A stretch of DNA of 64,000 nucleotides from Nannochloris sp. 'desiccata' (Eukaryota > Chlorophyta > Trebouxiophyceae > Chlorellales > Chlorellaceae). Of this stretch, positions 14,061 through 25,027 are shown one piece after another. A program made the translations under genes and the position numbers. The stretch covers positions 2,003,501 through 2,067,500 of the forward strand of contig JAGTXX020000006.1 of assembly GCA_019044685.2 (NCBI GenBank), given 5' to 3'. Within the stretch, counting starts at the first letter, position 1, and each line of letters begins with the position of its first letter. Under the pieces are notes generated by a model, which had not been told where the DNA came from, made no database searches, and saw nothing but the letters and a program-made list of their open reading frames with translations.

Positions 14061-15914
14061 ATGAGAGTGCAACAACAAGGCACAATGAACCTCTCATTGC
14101 GATCATTCACTCATTTTCAATCGAGTGTCTTCAGAGCTGCAAGCGCAAAGAGGTTTTGCATCACACCAGCACAAAAATTTGCAGCTGCATGGCATCCCAT
14201 CCAGGCATGTGCTAATCACAACCGCAGCGGTCCGCGCACCGATAAAGGCGATCATTTTACGGTAACAACCCCTTTATACTACGTCAATGCTGCTCCACAT
14301 ATGGGCAGCGCCTACCCTACCATCGCTGCCGATGCTCTGGCTCGTTTTAACCGCCTGGATGGCAAGCGTGTTGCCTTTATCACTGGCACTGATGAACACG
14401 GAGAGAAAATCGCTCTTGCTGCAGCGAGCCGTGGAATGAAACCTCAGGAACACTGTGACGACATTGTAGCATCGTACAAGCAGCTCTGGGAAAGTTTAGA
14501 TATCTCATATGATTCTTTTATACGAACCACCGACGCCAAACACGAAGCGCTTGTTAAGACTGTCTTAGAACGAGTTTGGGAACGCGGTGATATCTATAAA
14601 GCGTCTTATGAAGGGTGGTACTGTGTAGATTGTGAAGAATACAAAGATGAAGCGGAAATGGATGCAGATCGCAACTGCCCAACCCATCGTCGTCCATGCC
14701 AACAACGTTCTGAAGAAAATTACTTTTTCGCTCTTTCCAAATATCAAGCTCAAATGGAGAAACTCTTTGAAGAACAACCTGGTTTTGTATCTCCAGATGC
14801 ACGTAGAAATGAAGTTTTGGGGTGGGTTAAAGAAGGGCTTAGAGATTTTTCAATTTCACGAGCAGCTGTCTCATGGGGCATCCCAATTCCTAGAGACCCA
14901 GCACAGACTGTCTACGTCTGGTTTGACGCCTTAAACGGCTATTTATCTGGCCTGTACCCTGATTCCGAAGCTGAGGCAGCAGGCAAGGCAGATCCTGAGG
15001 AGTTGCTGCAAAGGGGGTGGCCTGCCAGCGTTCATATCATTGGAAAAGACATTTTAAGATTTCATGCTGTGTATTGGCCTGCTATGCTCATGGCTGCAGG
15101 GTTACCTGTGCCTGAACGTGTCTTTGGGCATGGATTTTTAACTAAAGATGGCCTTAAAATGGGGAAATCACTTGGAAATGTGTTGGAACCTGTAGCTCTA
15201 GTCAATGCCTATGGAGCAGATGCAGTTCGATATTACTTTATGCGGGAAGTCTCTTTTGGCCAAGATGGTGATTTCTCCGAAGAGAGATTTAGAAATATCG
15301 TCAATGCAAATTTAGCCAACGACATTGGAAACTTGCTGAATAGAACATTGAATTTGTTAAAGAAAAATTGCGATGGGAAAATACCGATTGATACCTCAAC
15401 CCTGCCAGAAGACCATCCTTTACGTGCTTTAGCAGCTGAACGTGCCCCAATGGTGGCTTCTGCATACAACAAAATGCGATTTCACGATGCCTGTGAAGCG
15501 GCGCTGTCTGTAAGCGGTAGAGGCAACCAACTTTTGGAGGAAACGGCCCCTTGGACGGCGTTTAAGAAAGGAGATGATGCTGCAAAGGCTGAAGCTGCTG
15601 CTGTATTAGCATCTGTGCTTGAAGCTGTGCGTATTGTAGCGTTGATGTTATCTCCTGTCACACCTGCTTTAAGTCGTCGTATCTATCAACAGCTGGGGCT
15701 AGGGGACCATGCCTTCGATGCATTGCAGTGGCAAGTGGGTACTCAGTGGGGGGACTTGAAGGCAGGGCATCAAACTGCAGCCCCTGAGCCTGTGTTTACG
15801 CGGTTGGAAGGTGATTGGGTGACTGACAGTGCTCCTGTGGGGGAAACATCAGCAGCTCCAGCAGCAGCAAAGCGACCAAAAGCAGCGGTAAAGGCGAAAG
15901 CTAAAGTCGCATAG
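14061..15914 (+). CDS. Methionyl-tRNA synthetase, organellar (plastid and/or mitochondrial)
   Basis: Single-exon class I aminoacyl-tRNA synthetase of 617 residues that charges tRNA-Met. The Rossmann-fold HIGH signature appears as HMGS (residues 80-83), next to TTPLYYVNAAPHMGSAYP. The KMSKS loop is KMGKS (residues 366-370). A zinc-knuckle insertion carries C188xxC191 and C206/C213. The compact body without a large EMAP-like C-terminal domain fits bacterial-type organellar MetRS. About 70 residues rich in Ser, Arg and Ala and poor in acidic residues precede the catalytic core and look like a transit peptide. Met at 14085 (MNLSLRSFTHF) is an equally good start. The C terminus is a short Ala/Lys-rich tail. 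In plants one such gene serves both organelles; that is inference here. Confidence 0.93.
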   Translation: MRVQQQGTMNLSLRSFTHFQSSVFRAASAKRFCITPAQKFAAAWHPIQACANHNRSGPRTDKGDHFTVTTPLYYVNAAPHMGSAYPTIAADALARFNRLDGKRVAFITGTDEHGEKIALAAASRGMKPQEHCDDIVASYKQLWESLDISYDSFIRTTDAKHEALVKTVLERVWERGDIYKASYEGWYCVDCEEYKDEAEMDADRNCPTHRRPCQQRSEENYFFALSKYQAQMEKLFEEQPGFVSPDARRNEVLGWVKEGLRDFSISRAAVSWGIPIPRDPAQTVYVWFDALNGYLSGLYPDSEAEAAGKADPEELLQRGWPASVHIIGKDILRFHAVYWPAMLMAAGLPVPERVFGHGFLTKDGLKMGKSLGNVLEPVALVNAYGADAVRYYFMREVSFGQDGDFSEERFRNIVNANLANDIGNLLNRTLNLLKKNCDGKIPIDTSTLPEDHPLRALAAERAPMVASAYNKMRFHDACEAALSVSGRGNQLLEETAPWTAFKKGDDAAKAEAAAVLASVLEAVRIVALMLSPVTPALSRRIYQQLGLGDHAFDALQWQVGTQWGDLKAGHQTAAPEPVFTRLEGDWVTDSAPVGETSAAPAAAKRPKAAVKAKAKVA

Positions 15915-16819
15915 AATCTTTTTATTGTTCGTACCTCTTCAAAACAAGTTTAATAACACAGAATTACCATAAATAATCGAAACAAGGAAAACTTTAAGGG
16001 AAATTAACCCCAAATAATCCACTCGAAAGTATAAAAACTGAAGTACCCCCTTAGTAAGGGGGTCCATGACGAGAGCCGCATCTCTCTCTCAGGAAACCAC
16101 CTTAGGCAGTAGTTCAGATTTTGATAAATAGGCAACAACATCATAGGATGGTACCAATGATTAAGAGAAAATTCTTTTGGGAATATGTCGATCATCAGTT
16201 GTTTTTGAGTGAATCAATTCATACAAGATGCCGCTCAAAACGTCGATAGGCGATTTAACACTTGTACGACTGATGTACACTTGGCCCAAAGGCCATGAGT
16301 GACCCATGATTCAATAAAAAAACGCTCCAGTTTTGGGCAAACACAAGTATCGATCAACGTATTCACAAATTGCTTATATCGGGGGCCTCTTTCAATTCTG
16401 GTGTCAATATTTATCATTTCCTCTCGCCATGTTTTCGGTCGCAAGTTTAAAGACAAAGACAACAGTAAAGATGCGAAATAGTGTTTACATATTCTGAGAA
16501 AGGCAGATAAGATAAAAGTCATTTTGAGGGTTCATTGTCAATATTTTTGTTGAATCAAAGAGTAAGAGAAGACAAGGGAAAAAAAAGGGGAGAAAGTGAA
16601 ATAGTTCCGGAAAGAAAGAGAGAAAATGTTGATGGCAACAGCAAGTTTCTTTCCTCCGTTCCATTGCACTCCTGGTCAAAAGACAGAAACCAAAAATTGG
16701 GTTGAAACATGAGCATTACTATGTATTAAGATATGGTAAATATAAGAGAGAGAAGAAGAGGAAGAAGAAGAAGAAAGAAAACATGTGTGGCAGCAGCACT
16801 AAGAAGGGCATTCTTTCTT
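15915..16819. other. Intergenic between convergent genes
   Basis: About 0.9 kb between the 3' ends of MetRS (+) and the TTM-like gene (-). It contains purine-rich runs near 16560-16630 and 16745-16780 and a perfect 19-nt palindrome at 16045-16063 (9-bp arms, one-base centre). No convincing exon or RNA gene is visible. Confidence 0.6.
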
Positions 16820-19058
16820 TTAGGAAGAGCGTGAAGAAGGCCCATTCAGGAACAATGCTGCGAGCGCAGCACCAACAAGCGCACCACCAGAAGCACAAGC
16901 TAAAGGGGTCACCCACTGCTCCCAAGTACGAGTAGGAGTAGACTGCTGCCCATAAAACCCAACGGTGGTGCTACGTTGTTGTGCTAGGCTAAGTTGCAAA
17001 GTAAGTTCCTCCATTTGACTTGTTAACAAAGATTGACTTTGAACAAGCCTACGCAGTTGCCCATCCGCGCTTCCAGGAGGGGATGCAGGACGGCTCACTC
17101 GAGCACCATCAGGGGTTGAGCTGCCGCCTGTACTTGAGGCTCTTGCCCCACCGCCACTCCCGTGACCTCCATTATTTTGCTGTGCACCAGCGACTAACAA
17201 ACCACCACCACCACCGCTATTCCCACTTCCAGCAGCAGCTTGAATTTTCTGACTTAATAACCCAGAACGTGAGTGGGCAAGCAGGGAAGAACCAAGGCGT
17301 ACTGCAATAGGCGCTGAACTTGATTGTATCAGTAATTGATCGCTAGTCCCTTCTTGAGAGCCTACTATACCTACGCCAGTACCAGCACCTCGGCCACCAC
17401 CTCGACCACCACCACCACCACGACTTGAAGCGTCTTTAGAAGCAGATGGACTCGTCATATGGAACCCGATAGTACGGGAAAATGACCCCATGGCTGGAGA
17501 TGACCCCCTTGAGAATGACCCTACCAATTGACCTTCATCAATTAGAGGCTCTCCATTCACCGCAAACCTCCTCCTTAAATCTTCAGTCACAGTTTGGAAC
17601 GATTGCGTTAAATTTTCCAACTGGACGACCTCAATATATGAATGAGGGATGTAGGAGCCATCCAAATCCAAAGCAGTACCTACTGCCGCCACTGCAGCCC
17701 TATCCTTACTTTGTATTTGCACAAAGCATTGAGCCATTCCGATAATATGGTCCAGTTTGACCGTGACTTTGCCGTCTTGTCTACAGAAGGATTCTGTCGT
17801 ACGTTGCATAATAGTACCGATCTCGTACCCCAAGGCCATTAATCCCCCCAAGATTCGAACGGGGACCTCAAAAGTGACCCGAGGGGAAATAATGAAATGC
17901 CCCTCTACAACCCATTCTTCAAACATAAGATTGTACCTGCCATCACGATATCGCATACGTAACCAACTCTGGCACGTTTCAGGGTCTTCTCCTGGTGGTA
18001 CGAGGTAAATATCGTACGTTTCGCTTTCGGTACGTTTTACTGCATCTGCGCCTAAAACTGACTCAATTGCAGAAACTGACACCGGAGTCGCTGATTTTAA
18101 GATGTATGTGGGTGACATGAACCCAGAAAATGGGTTGAATGGGTTATGGATACGTAAATGCGCTGCTTTTAAATCCGGTTCAATAAATGCCTTGTACATT
18201 GGGTAGACGGTATCTGAAACTTGTTGAATAATCTCTTCTGGAGCTTGTGCTGATCGGTCTATATCACGTAAAACACGTTTGACTAGATCAAAATGCACTC
18301 CACCGGTGATAGAGACCCTTAAATCTAGATAGGGACGTAACCGGCGAGATAATGCATAAATCCCTTCGAGAATAACTACACGAGATTCTGGAACTTCTAC
18401 AGTGGAATAGCCCACACGACGACTTTCTTTAAAATCGTATATAGGAGATTGAGTAGATTTACCAGCTTTCAGATCGATTAGATTCGCTAACAGGGTTTCG
18501 TAATCGGTAATTCGGGGATCATCAAAGTTGCCGTCAATGACTTTGCTACCGTCATTGTAGTTGTCCATAGAGAGGAGAGTGCATCCTGGGATAAGGTTTT
18601 GAAGCTTTCGAGAGAATGCAGTTTTACCAGCACCTGAAGGACCAGCTAGACCGACCTGTGGAAAGTAAAGTATTTGATTTTTTAGAACAAGGCGGGAGGC
18701 GGCGGAAGGGGTGATGACAATTGAATAAACACCAATCACTCGGGTTTCAAAAACGAGTTTTGCTACTCACCACAATTATATCTTTATTATGATGTGTAAG
18801 AAGCTGCACTGCTCGCACAAACACAAAGAGACCTTTATCAAAAGTAAGCTCAGAGGTCAGCGGTTTTATTGTGTAGCGGATTCCTCCTTCAGGAGTTTTA
18901 ACCTTGACGACCTCCAGCTGATCTTTTAGTAGGTGCCCCTGCAATGAAATGAAGATAAATAAGGTTTTATCTGACGCAATGAAGGTTAAGGAGCCAGAAA
19001 CCTGTCGAATGCATACGCAGTTTTTTGAATTATAAAGGTTCTCGAAACAAGCAAGCAA
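16820..19058 (-). CDS. TTM1/TTM2-type protein: uridine-kinase-like P-loop domain + CYTH domain + C-terminal membrane anchor
   Basis: Proposed exons (minus strand) 19058-19002, 18938-18771 and 18655-16820, all phase 0, give about 686 residues. The first exon is least certain (weak donor GTTTCT). The sequence matches plant TTM1/TTM2 block by block: KPLTSELTFDKGLFVFVRAV, P-loop GLAGPSGAGKT, MDNYNDGSKVIDGNFDDPR, ILEGIYALSRRLRPYLDLRV, FNPFSGFMSPTYILKS, then the CYTH region TYDIYLVPPGEDPETCQSWL. As in plant TTM1/2, the catalytic ExExK of other CYTH enzymes is replaced by TYDIY. The tail is low-complexity Gly/Ser/Gln sequence ending in a hydrophobic segment (LACASGGALVGAALAALFL) followed by a short polar end, a tail-anchor layout like the mitochondrial outer-membrane plant proteins. 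The plant enzymes hydrolyse pyrophosphate; function and location here are inferred by homology. Confidence 0.9.
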
Positions 19059-19547
19059 GCTCGAGGGTTTTGTCCCCTATATTAAGTATGGCGCTTTCCT
19101 TTTTGGTTTCGTCTCTCTTTCTACCCTCCATTTTGGATCCTCCGTTTGCCACTATTCCGGCCATTTTTAGAATTGATGAAAAAATAGGCAGTTTAAAAAA
19201 TATATTAAACAGCGTTGCTTAAACCTCCATTGCAAGGGTGCTGATGCTGCAATGCAGCTTAACACTATTATGCTTCAATCAGGGCCTGGAACGGAATCTT
19301 AAACCCGTTAGAACCTTGCAATTGTCTTTCTTTTCAAATTTTTTAGAAATTTGAATTTTCCTTGAACTTCAAAATCTACAAACGGTTTTTTACATCATTG
19401 TTTAGCAGCGTAAGTCATTAACGATTCATTTACTAAAGAAATCAAGGGCGCCTGGGCCATTAACCGCGTTTTATGTACTTTGCCGTTTGAGCTGATCTGC
19501 CAATTTGTCAAAAGCCAGAACCTGTCAAAACAATTATTAATTTGCGC
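19059..19547. other. Intergenic
   Basis: About 0.5 kb between the 5' end of the TTM-like gene and the 3' end of the oxidoreductase gene, both on the minus strand. AT-rich; no supported exon or RNA gene. Confidence 0.55.
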
Positions 19548-20801
19548 CTACGCACTTGCCTTTTTCGTTTCCATGATCTCAAACGTCAACCCAGCACGGT
19601 TTTTCAACCTATCGATTAAATGCATTCCCATCGCTGCAGCAGGCGTGATCACTCCTCCTTTCAGCAACACTGGATCTGCATCCAGCTCCTTTTGCTGCAG
19701 TGCCAAGCACAGAGCAGCTTCCAACACCATTCTCGACGTTCCCCAATATCCAGGATCGCGGTGTTTATCACCAACTTCCGCAATCACAACACTTCCATCT
19801 TTCCCTTCACCAATGACCTTGTGATTATAAAATCCATTCATCATTTGATCTCTAGAAGGACCCTCACCAGGGGCAGGAACAATCTTACGAAGTAAAGGAT
19901 GCAACCAGGGACGGCTAAATGCAGCACCAACGGCAATGGTACCAATAGCAACGCCCTTGGCGGAGGTGGCACCAGAGGTCACGACTCCTTCCCGATATGA
20001 AAAGTCAGACCCTCCCCAATTTAATAGGTAATTTGAGCGTTGTACTATACGGGTGTTGCATAGTTGCATGATAAAGGGTGCTAAGTATTTCCCTAAAGGC
20101 TCGCAGAACTCAGTCCACCAAGCGTCTTTATCATTTCCTCTCTGAGCACCTGGAGGCATCAAAGCATACGTTGAAGAACTATCCTCTGCAGTGCCTTTGC
20201 TTCCTGCAGCCTGAGCTATTTGATACATTCCAGTAGCAATAGTCCCTCCAGAAAGACCTCCATGACCTTGAGCAACGGCACTGACGACTCGAGAAGGCAA
20301 TGTCCCGAGTGTTGATTTGAAATGCTCGACAACGAACAATGTCCCAAGATCAGAAGGGATGGAATCGTATCCACAGCAGTTGACGATACGGACATTTTTC
20401 TTTGTAGCTTCTTCATGATATTTATTGATTAAACTCTTGACCCAGGGGACCTCTCCAGTAATATCGCAATAATGTGAAGATTCCCGCACTGCAGCATCAA
20501 CTACAGGGGTGCCATATTTGGCAAAGGGGCCAGCTGTGCTTAGAATCACATCTGTTTGAGATGCAATACTGTCCAAGGAAGCTTGATCTTCCAGGGTGCC
20601 GAGTAAAATTGGAATTTCTGAAAGCTCAGCGCCGTATTTTTCTGCCAAGTCGGCACGAATCGACTCGAGTTTATCCTTGGAACGGCCTGCCATGGCCCAG
20701 CTGACCTGTCCTTTGTAATCACGGGAAAGGTGTTCACACACAAGGCGGCCTGTGAAGCCTGAAGCGCCCCAAACCACGACTTGGAACGGTCTTGTTGTCA
20801 T
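19548..20801 (-). CDS. Saccharopine dehydrogenase-like oxidoreductase (SCCPDH family)
   Basis: Single exon, 417 residues, a typical length for this family. The N terminus carries a Rossmann NAD(P)-binding motif, VVWGASGFTGRLVCEHL, followed by AMAGRSKDKL and ILSTAGPFAKYGTPVVDAA, then YCDITGEVPWV and CGYDSIPSDLGT. These blocks are characteristic of saccharopine-dehydrogenase-like oxidoreductases and trans-acting enoyl reductases. The family's substrate is mostly unknown; animal members associate with membranes or lipid droplets. A weakly hydrophobic stretch follows the middle of the protein (GVAIGTIAVGAAFS). There is no evident targeting peptide. The gene starts close to the divergent lumen-protein gene, with 289 bp between them. 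Confidence 0.88.
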   Translation of the reverse strand: MTTRPFQVVVWGASGFTGRLVCEHLSRDYKGQVSWAMAGRSKDKLESIRADLAEKYGAELSEIPILLGTLEDQASLDSIASQTDVILSTAGPFAKYGTPVVDAAVRESSHYCDITGEVPWVKSLINKYHEEATKKNVRIVNCCGYDSIPSDLGTLFVVEHFKSTLGTLPSRVVSAVAQGHGGLSGGTIATGMYQIAQAAGSKGTAEDSSSTYALMPPGAQRGNDKDAWWTEFCEPLGKYLAPFIMQLCNTRIVQRSNYLLNWGGSDFSYREGVVTSGATSAKGVAIGTIAVGAAFSRPWLHPLLRKIVPAPGEGPSRDQMMNGFYNHKVIGEGKDGSVVIAEVGDKHRDPGYWGTSRMVLEAALCLALQQKELDADPVLLKGGVITPAAAMGMHLIDRLKNRAGLTFEIMETKKASA

Positions 20802-21090
20802 GGTGCCAGAGATCAGTTGCTATAAAATGAGAAGGTTATGTCGGGCAATTGGAGGATAGAACACGTATTCTGAGGATTAATTAAATGATTCGGTAGGTAC
20901 CAATATAAAAAGTTATGTTGCATTAAGTGAGAGAACAAGCAGATAAACAACCAGTGGCCACTATCTAGCCACCCACCAACTGCCTGCATCCTTCAACTCT
21001 GCTTCAGCTTGTATTATGTACGCTTAATGCATTACTAAAAATTTGATCTAGTCAATCTGAGCACCACAGCCCCATCAATTGTGTTAAAAG
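20802..21090. promoter_or_regulatory. Shared 5' region of divergent genes
   Basis: 289 bp separate the start codons of the oxidoreductase (-) and the lumen precursor (+). Both promoters must lie here, so it may act bidirectionally. No specific element could be named. Confidence 0.4.
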
Positions 21091-21465
21091 ATGCAATCCA
21101 CCATGTCTTTTAAATGCACAGCATTGCTTTATCAGCAGCAACGCCCTTCCACAAACAAGTCTCCGCGATCTCTTGTAGCTAGGTGCCAATCAAACACACC
21201 CAATTCGCCCGTTGTGCCCAATCGCCGCGCGTTGTTGTCTACAGGTCTCCTTGCCGGCGCCGCTCTGCTGCTTAGCTCTCCTCAACCCGCTCTGGCGTTT
21301 GGTAGCGGCTTTCCCGGCTATGATATGAATTTGGAGGGTAGAAAGAGAGCTCAAGAACGCATTAAACGTGAAAAGCAAGCGGACTTGGATAGAGCTGCAG
21401 CTTACAGAGCGAAATTGGCTGAACAGAAGGCCATCGCCGCAGCAAAAGAAGGCGCTAGCAAGTGA
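21091..21465 (+). CDS. Small thylakoid-lumen precursor with Tat-type bipartite transit peptide
   Basis: 124 residues, single exon. The first ~40 residues are Ser/Thr/Arg/Gln-rich like a plastid transit peptide. They are followed by a twin arginine (R45-R46), a hydrophobic core (LLSTGLLAGAALLL) and an ALA cleavage site before Phe70. This predicts Tat-dependent import into the thylakoid lumen. The mature part is only about 55 residues: a conserved-looking start, FGSGFPGYDMNLEGRKRAQE, then a highly charged Lys/Arg/Glu/Ala helix. I do not recognise the family. Size and location recall small extrinsic photosystem subunits, but no specific subunit can be claimed. An alternative start is Met5. Confidence 0.8.
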   Translation: MQSTMSFKCTALLYQQQRPSTNKSPRSLVARCQSNTPNSPVVPNRRALLSTGLLAGAALLLSSPQPALAFGSGFPGYDMNLEGRKRAQERIKREKQADLDRAAAYRAKLAEQKAIAAAKEGASK

Positions 21466-21773
21466 TTTAAAAAAGTAGAGAGATCCTAGAGACACAAGAT
21501 ATAACAAAATGAAATATTCATTTCAAAGCAGATTGATCTTAAGATTCCTTCAAATAGTATTAACGCACGAGCTAAAGTTATACATATCGTAGGTATACTA
21601 TATATTTTTAATTTTGTAGTTTCCCGCCGCCGCCGCTGATTTTTATTTTTTTCTCGTTTTTTAATGCCAACACTTCACCTCCTTTAATATCCAGTTAAAG
21701 GACTGCAAAGACAAAAACAAAATCGGGACTCTATCTCTCTTGCGCCTATATTCAAAGGATTAAATACGTCTTC
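21466..21773. other. Intergenic between convergent genes
   Basis: About 0.3 kb of 3' UTR sequence between the lumen precursor (+) and the triple-module gene (-). It holds a (CCG)-rich run near 21625 and nothing else recognised. Confidence 0.55.
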
Positions 21774-24608
21774 TTATTGATGGTGTTGAAGTGCAGCTTC
21801 TAAAAATATTTGCAACCCCGCCCCCAATGGCTCTGAAGCCAATTTTAATATAAAATTTCCATCGATATCTCTCGTTTTGTCAGATAAACGAGCAAATATA
21901 GGTAGATATCTATACACTACATTCTTATCCAGGCCCGGGTGATATAGTAAAGCCTCTGAAACCTTGTCAGCCAACTCAGCTATTGAGTCCACTTGCTGCT
22001 GCTGCAGTTGTCGTTGCTGCTGCGGGCTTGCTGCTTGTTGTTTTGACCCGCTAGCGCCTGGTTCCCCATGCTGGCGCTGATACTGGCCCTGGACCACATT
22101 CTTCACCCAATCAGGTGCGCCTTCATAACGTTCTGGCATTGACTTCTTCTTACGGGAAGTTTTTTGGTCGCCATTAGTAGACGGGAGCTGAGCATTCTTT
22201 CTTGACACCAAGGGTGTTTTAATGCGCTTAGCCTCCTCACCCCGTTCCCTGGCCCCTCTCGTTTCTACGGGACGGTACGTACTACGAGAGGCCTTTATAT
22301 CAGTGGCTTTACGTTTTATTTGGGTTTTTTCTGTTAAAAGAACCTCTTTATTTTCTTCTGTGTTGTCGGGACGGACCTTCTCTGCATGCAAACAATACAC
22401 CTTTGTTCCGTTGTCAAGCAGACGATGGCCTAGGTAGCGCATTCTTAGCACAAGCCCGACCTGCAAAGCAACGATTTTTTGGAGATTAGATACAGTACAA
22501 TTATCCGTTACCAAGGTAAATCATATCAATCACTCAATTACAGTTTATCCTCCGATATAGTGGCAACAGAGGCGCAAATCAGGGTCTAGCAGATGATAGT
22601 AGCAAGAACCTCACCGATGAAAAGCCGGCCAGCTTACAGATTCCGGCTCCTTGCCTGAATACACCAGAGGAAAATTCTCGTAAACCATAAAATGAAGTAT
22701 AATACCTATTAGTTTCCCCAATTGCAAACTCGACCCTGCATGGAAAATTAGAAGAAAGAAGAATGAGAATGCGCGCAGTGCTTTGCCTAATGTATGATAC
22801 TAAATTAATAAGGAATAAGGAATACGACATACGCTAACTCTCCACCTTGTTTGTATCGGCAGCCAATTTGATCCATGAATACTTTGCATGGGTCAGCTAG
22901 TATGCGTAGATTATTTCTATCAGTGTTCCCCACTATCATATCCCAAAATGCCGGCACGCCTTCAGGTAATTGAACTGGCACGAGTGGTCTGCTGGTAGCC
23001 TCTTCCGCCCAATCAGGTGCTGTATAAGAATCTGAAGGTACTGAGGCGGCATCAATGCCATTGTCAAGCTCGTCTATGTCGCTTTCTTTATCGGCATTGC
23101 CATTAGGTAAACCAGATTCATTGATCTCGAACTTGTAAACTTTCTCTCTCCCCAGGCTAGCATCCTCTTCAAAATTGAACACTTTTTCCCCGTTCAAGCT
23201 GGCGTCATTCTTTAAAGCAGGGGCTGTACTGTATCCGCGATACATCAGTTTATAACTAAAGTCAGGCTTAAGCTCAAGGCTGTTTTTCATTGACATCGCA
23301 TTTTTTATTACTCCTGAGCCACTCAATTTAAAACGTTCTGGATTGCACAAGGTGGTAACAAATTCCCGTCCATCTCTTGATACATGTATTCTGCAAATAG
23401 AGGAACAAAAAGAAAGTGTGTAAGCAACGATTAAAAAAAAAGCCGATAATCCTCTATAGACTCTACTAACTAGGGGCTACTTATAATTTCAAAAGGTCAA
23501 AAGCATTCAGTCAAGTAGTAGTTTGTTCGATGTCACCTTATTGGTAACTTTTTTCTGTGTAATTTCAACTGCCTTAAAAAAATCGTTAACGAAGCTGCAG
23601 GCACGTAAGTATTTCTGCTCTTTACAATCACGCCCATATACGTGGTTCCACTGGAAAGTAGCTCTTGATGTTCTTCATCTGAAAGACCGTCGCTACAATA
23701 ATCATCGCGTTCCTCACCGACACAGCCATCAGGCACACTACCGTCATCGACCTGAAAATTATAAACTAATTGCTGAATTGCACCTTCTTCTGAACCGGTA
23801 CGTACCATTGAACCACGATACACCAGCTTGTAACCGTATCCCTGTATGATATAATCAAAAAAAGTTAATCGACATGAATAACATCCGCTTACAAAGAATT
23901 TAAAAACATAAACTTGGCCGCTCTGCTGGGCTGGCCCATCCTACCTTCTTTAAGCCAAACTTTGTTGTACATGCTATTGCATTTCCTATTCTTCCACTGT
24001 AAGTTCCAGTAATTCGGCTCTTTTTGCACAATCTAGTAGTAAAAGCTTTCCCCGCATCGTCCGTTATGTGTATCCTGCAGAAGAAATAAATTAAATGGAA
24101 TGTCAACGGCGGTTGCAATATATGACAGATACTAGACAGAAGAGGAAATCATAAGCAGCTCTTGCGTGCTCACGGTATTGGGAGAGATTTTAATTTTAAT
24201 TTCAAATGCTTCAAGAAGAGGCGCAGCGAAGCTGCAGCTACGTTTATGTTATGCGACCTAGTCACTCTGATGTCAAGATGAATGTCTTCCGTTTTGAGCG
24301 GTGAATCAGGCTCTTGCTCCTCACTTCCATGTTCACTCTCTTCATGTGAAAGATATTCATCGTTCTTATCGCTTTCATCTTCACTGGTACTTAAATCGAT
24401 TGGCTGGGAATCCTCAGGAACAGAAGCCAGAGGCCCTTCTTGTTCAGCACCACCGTCGGCGTTTTCTAACTGGTCTATCCCAAGGTCTTCTGTTGCAGCA
24501 AGAGAAATCTCACAAAAATCCTACATATACGACGTTATATAAAAATTAGAAAGCTGATCTCAAGGCTGCCACTTAAATGCTCTCTATGCTTACCTCATTA
24601 GTCTCCAT
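21774..24608 (-). CDS. Unrecognised 657-residue protein with three diverged tandem modules
   Basis: Seven exons (minus strand): 24608-24594, 24520-24258, 24074-23945, 23841-23642, 23390-22833, 22735-22615, 22460-21774. All junctions are phase-consistent with GT-AG ends; exon 1 is only METNE. After an acidic exon (Glu/Asp/Ser-rich) come three related modules. M1 starts TRIHITDDAGKAFTTRLC and includes GYKLVYRG then VYNFQVDDGSVPDG. M2 starts TTIHVSRDGREFVTTLC and includes SYKLMYRG then VYKFEINESGLPNG. M3 starts VEFAIGETNRYYTSF and includes LRMRYLG then VYCLHAEKVRPDN. M1 and M3 are each interrupted by a phase-0 intron at the equivalent place before the Y-x-G core; M2 is not. An APDW motif follows M2 and M3. 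The last exon has a Lys/Arg-rich, NLS-like stretch and a Gln-rich segment. I do not recognise the family. The G-x-I/V...Y-R-G...V-Y-x-F spacing is faintly reminiscent of FYRN (FY-rich) domains, a weak guess. A nuclear protein is likely. Confidence 0.72.
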
Positions 24609-25027
24609 TTCTGCTTTTCAAACTATAAATAGTTTTGCTGTAATGAAACAAGAACCTTTCTTAAGAGCGCTCGAGAGCCCAGCTATAAGTCAATTACGAC
24701 AACACAAGGTTGTAAGGTTGTTAAACGAAAAAAAAAGAGAACAATTTGAAAACCATCGATCTTCGCACCACTTTTCACTGAAAAAGTGTTCAGATCTGAT
24801 CTCAGCAGAAAACATTTTGAATTTCCTTTATCATCCTCAAGCAAATGCAGGTTTCAGTGCTATGTCTGGACTACATCTTCTAGATGAGTTACTTATTTAT
24901 ATTTAATACTGCCACAATTATTCTTTTTTAACTCCCACCTTCTCACCGCGCCAAAAACACCTCTACTGCAGACGCGCCCCCCACCCCACTTTCTCTTCCT
25001 TTGTCCTCCTATCATACGAACTCATAT
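24609..25027. other. Intergenic; contains a duplicated recombinase 3' segment
   Basis: About 0.4 kb between the recombinase stop and the start of the triple-module gene, both on the minus strand. A TATA-like TATTTATAG lies about 15 bases upstream of the proposed METNE start. At 24985-25023 lies a near-perfect 39-bp copy of recombinase coding sequence, listed separately. Confidence 0.55.

Noticed and set aside
16045..16063. 19-nt palindrome as a transcription terminator
   Set aside because: Nuclear eukaryotic genes do not use such hairpin terminators, and the arms are only 9 bp.
24181..24250. Possible small repeat shared with 27190-27240 (TTTCAAAT followed by a GCAGC hairpin)
   Set aside because: Similarity is patchy and the shared pieces are short and low in complexity.
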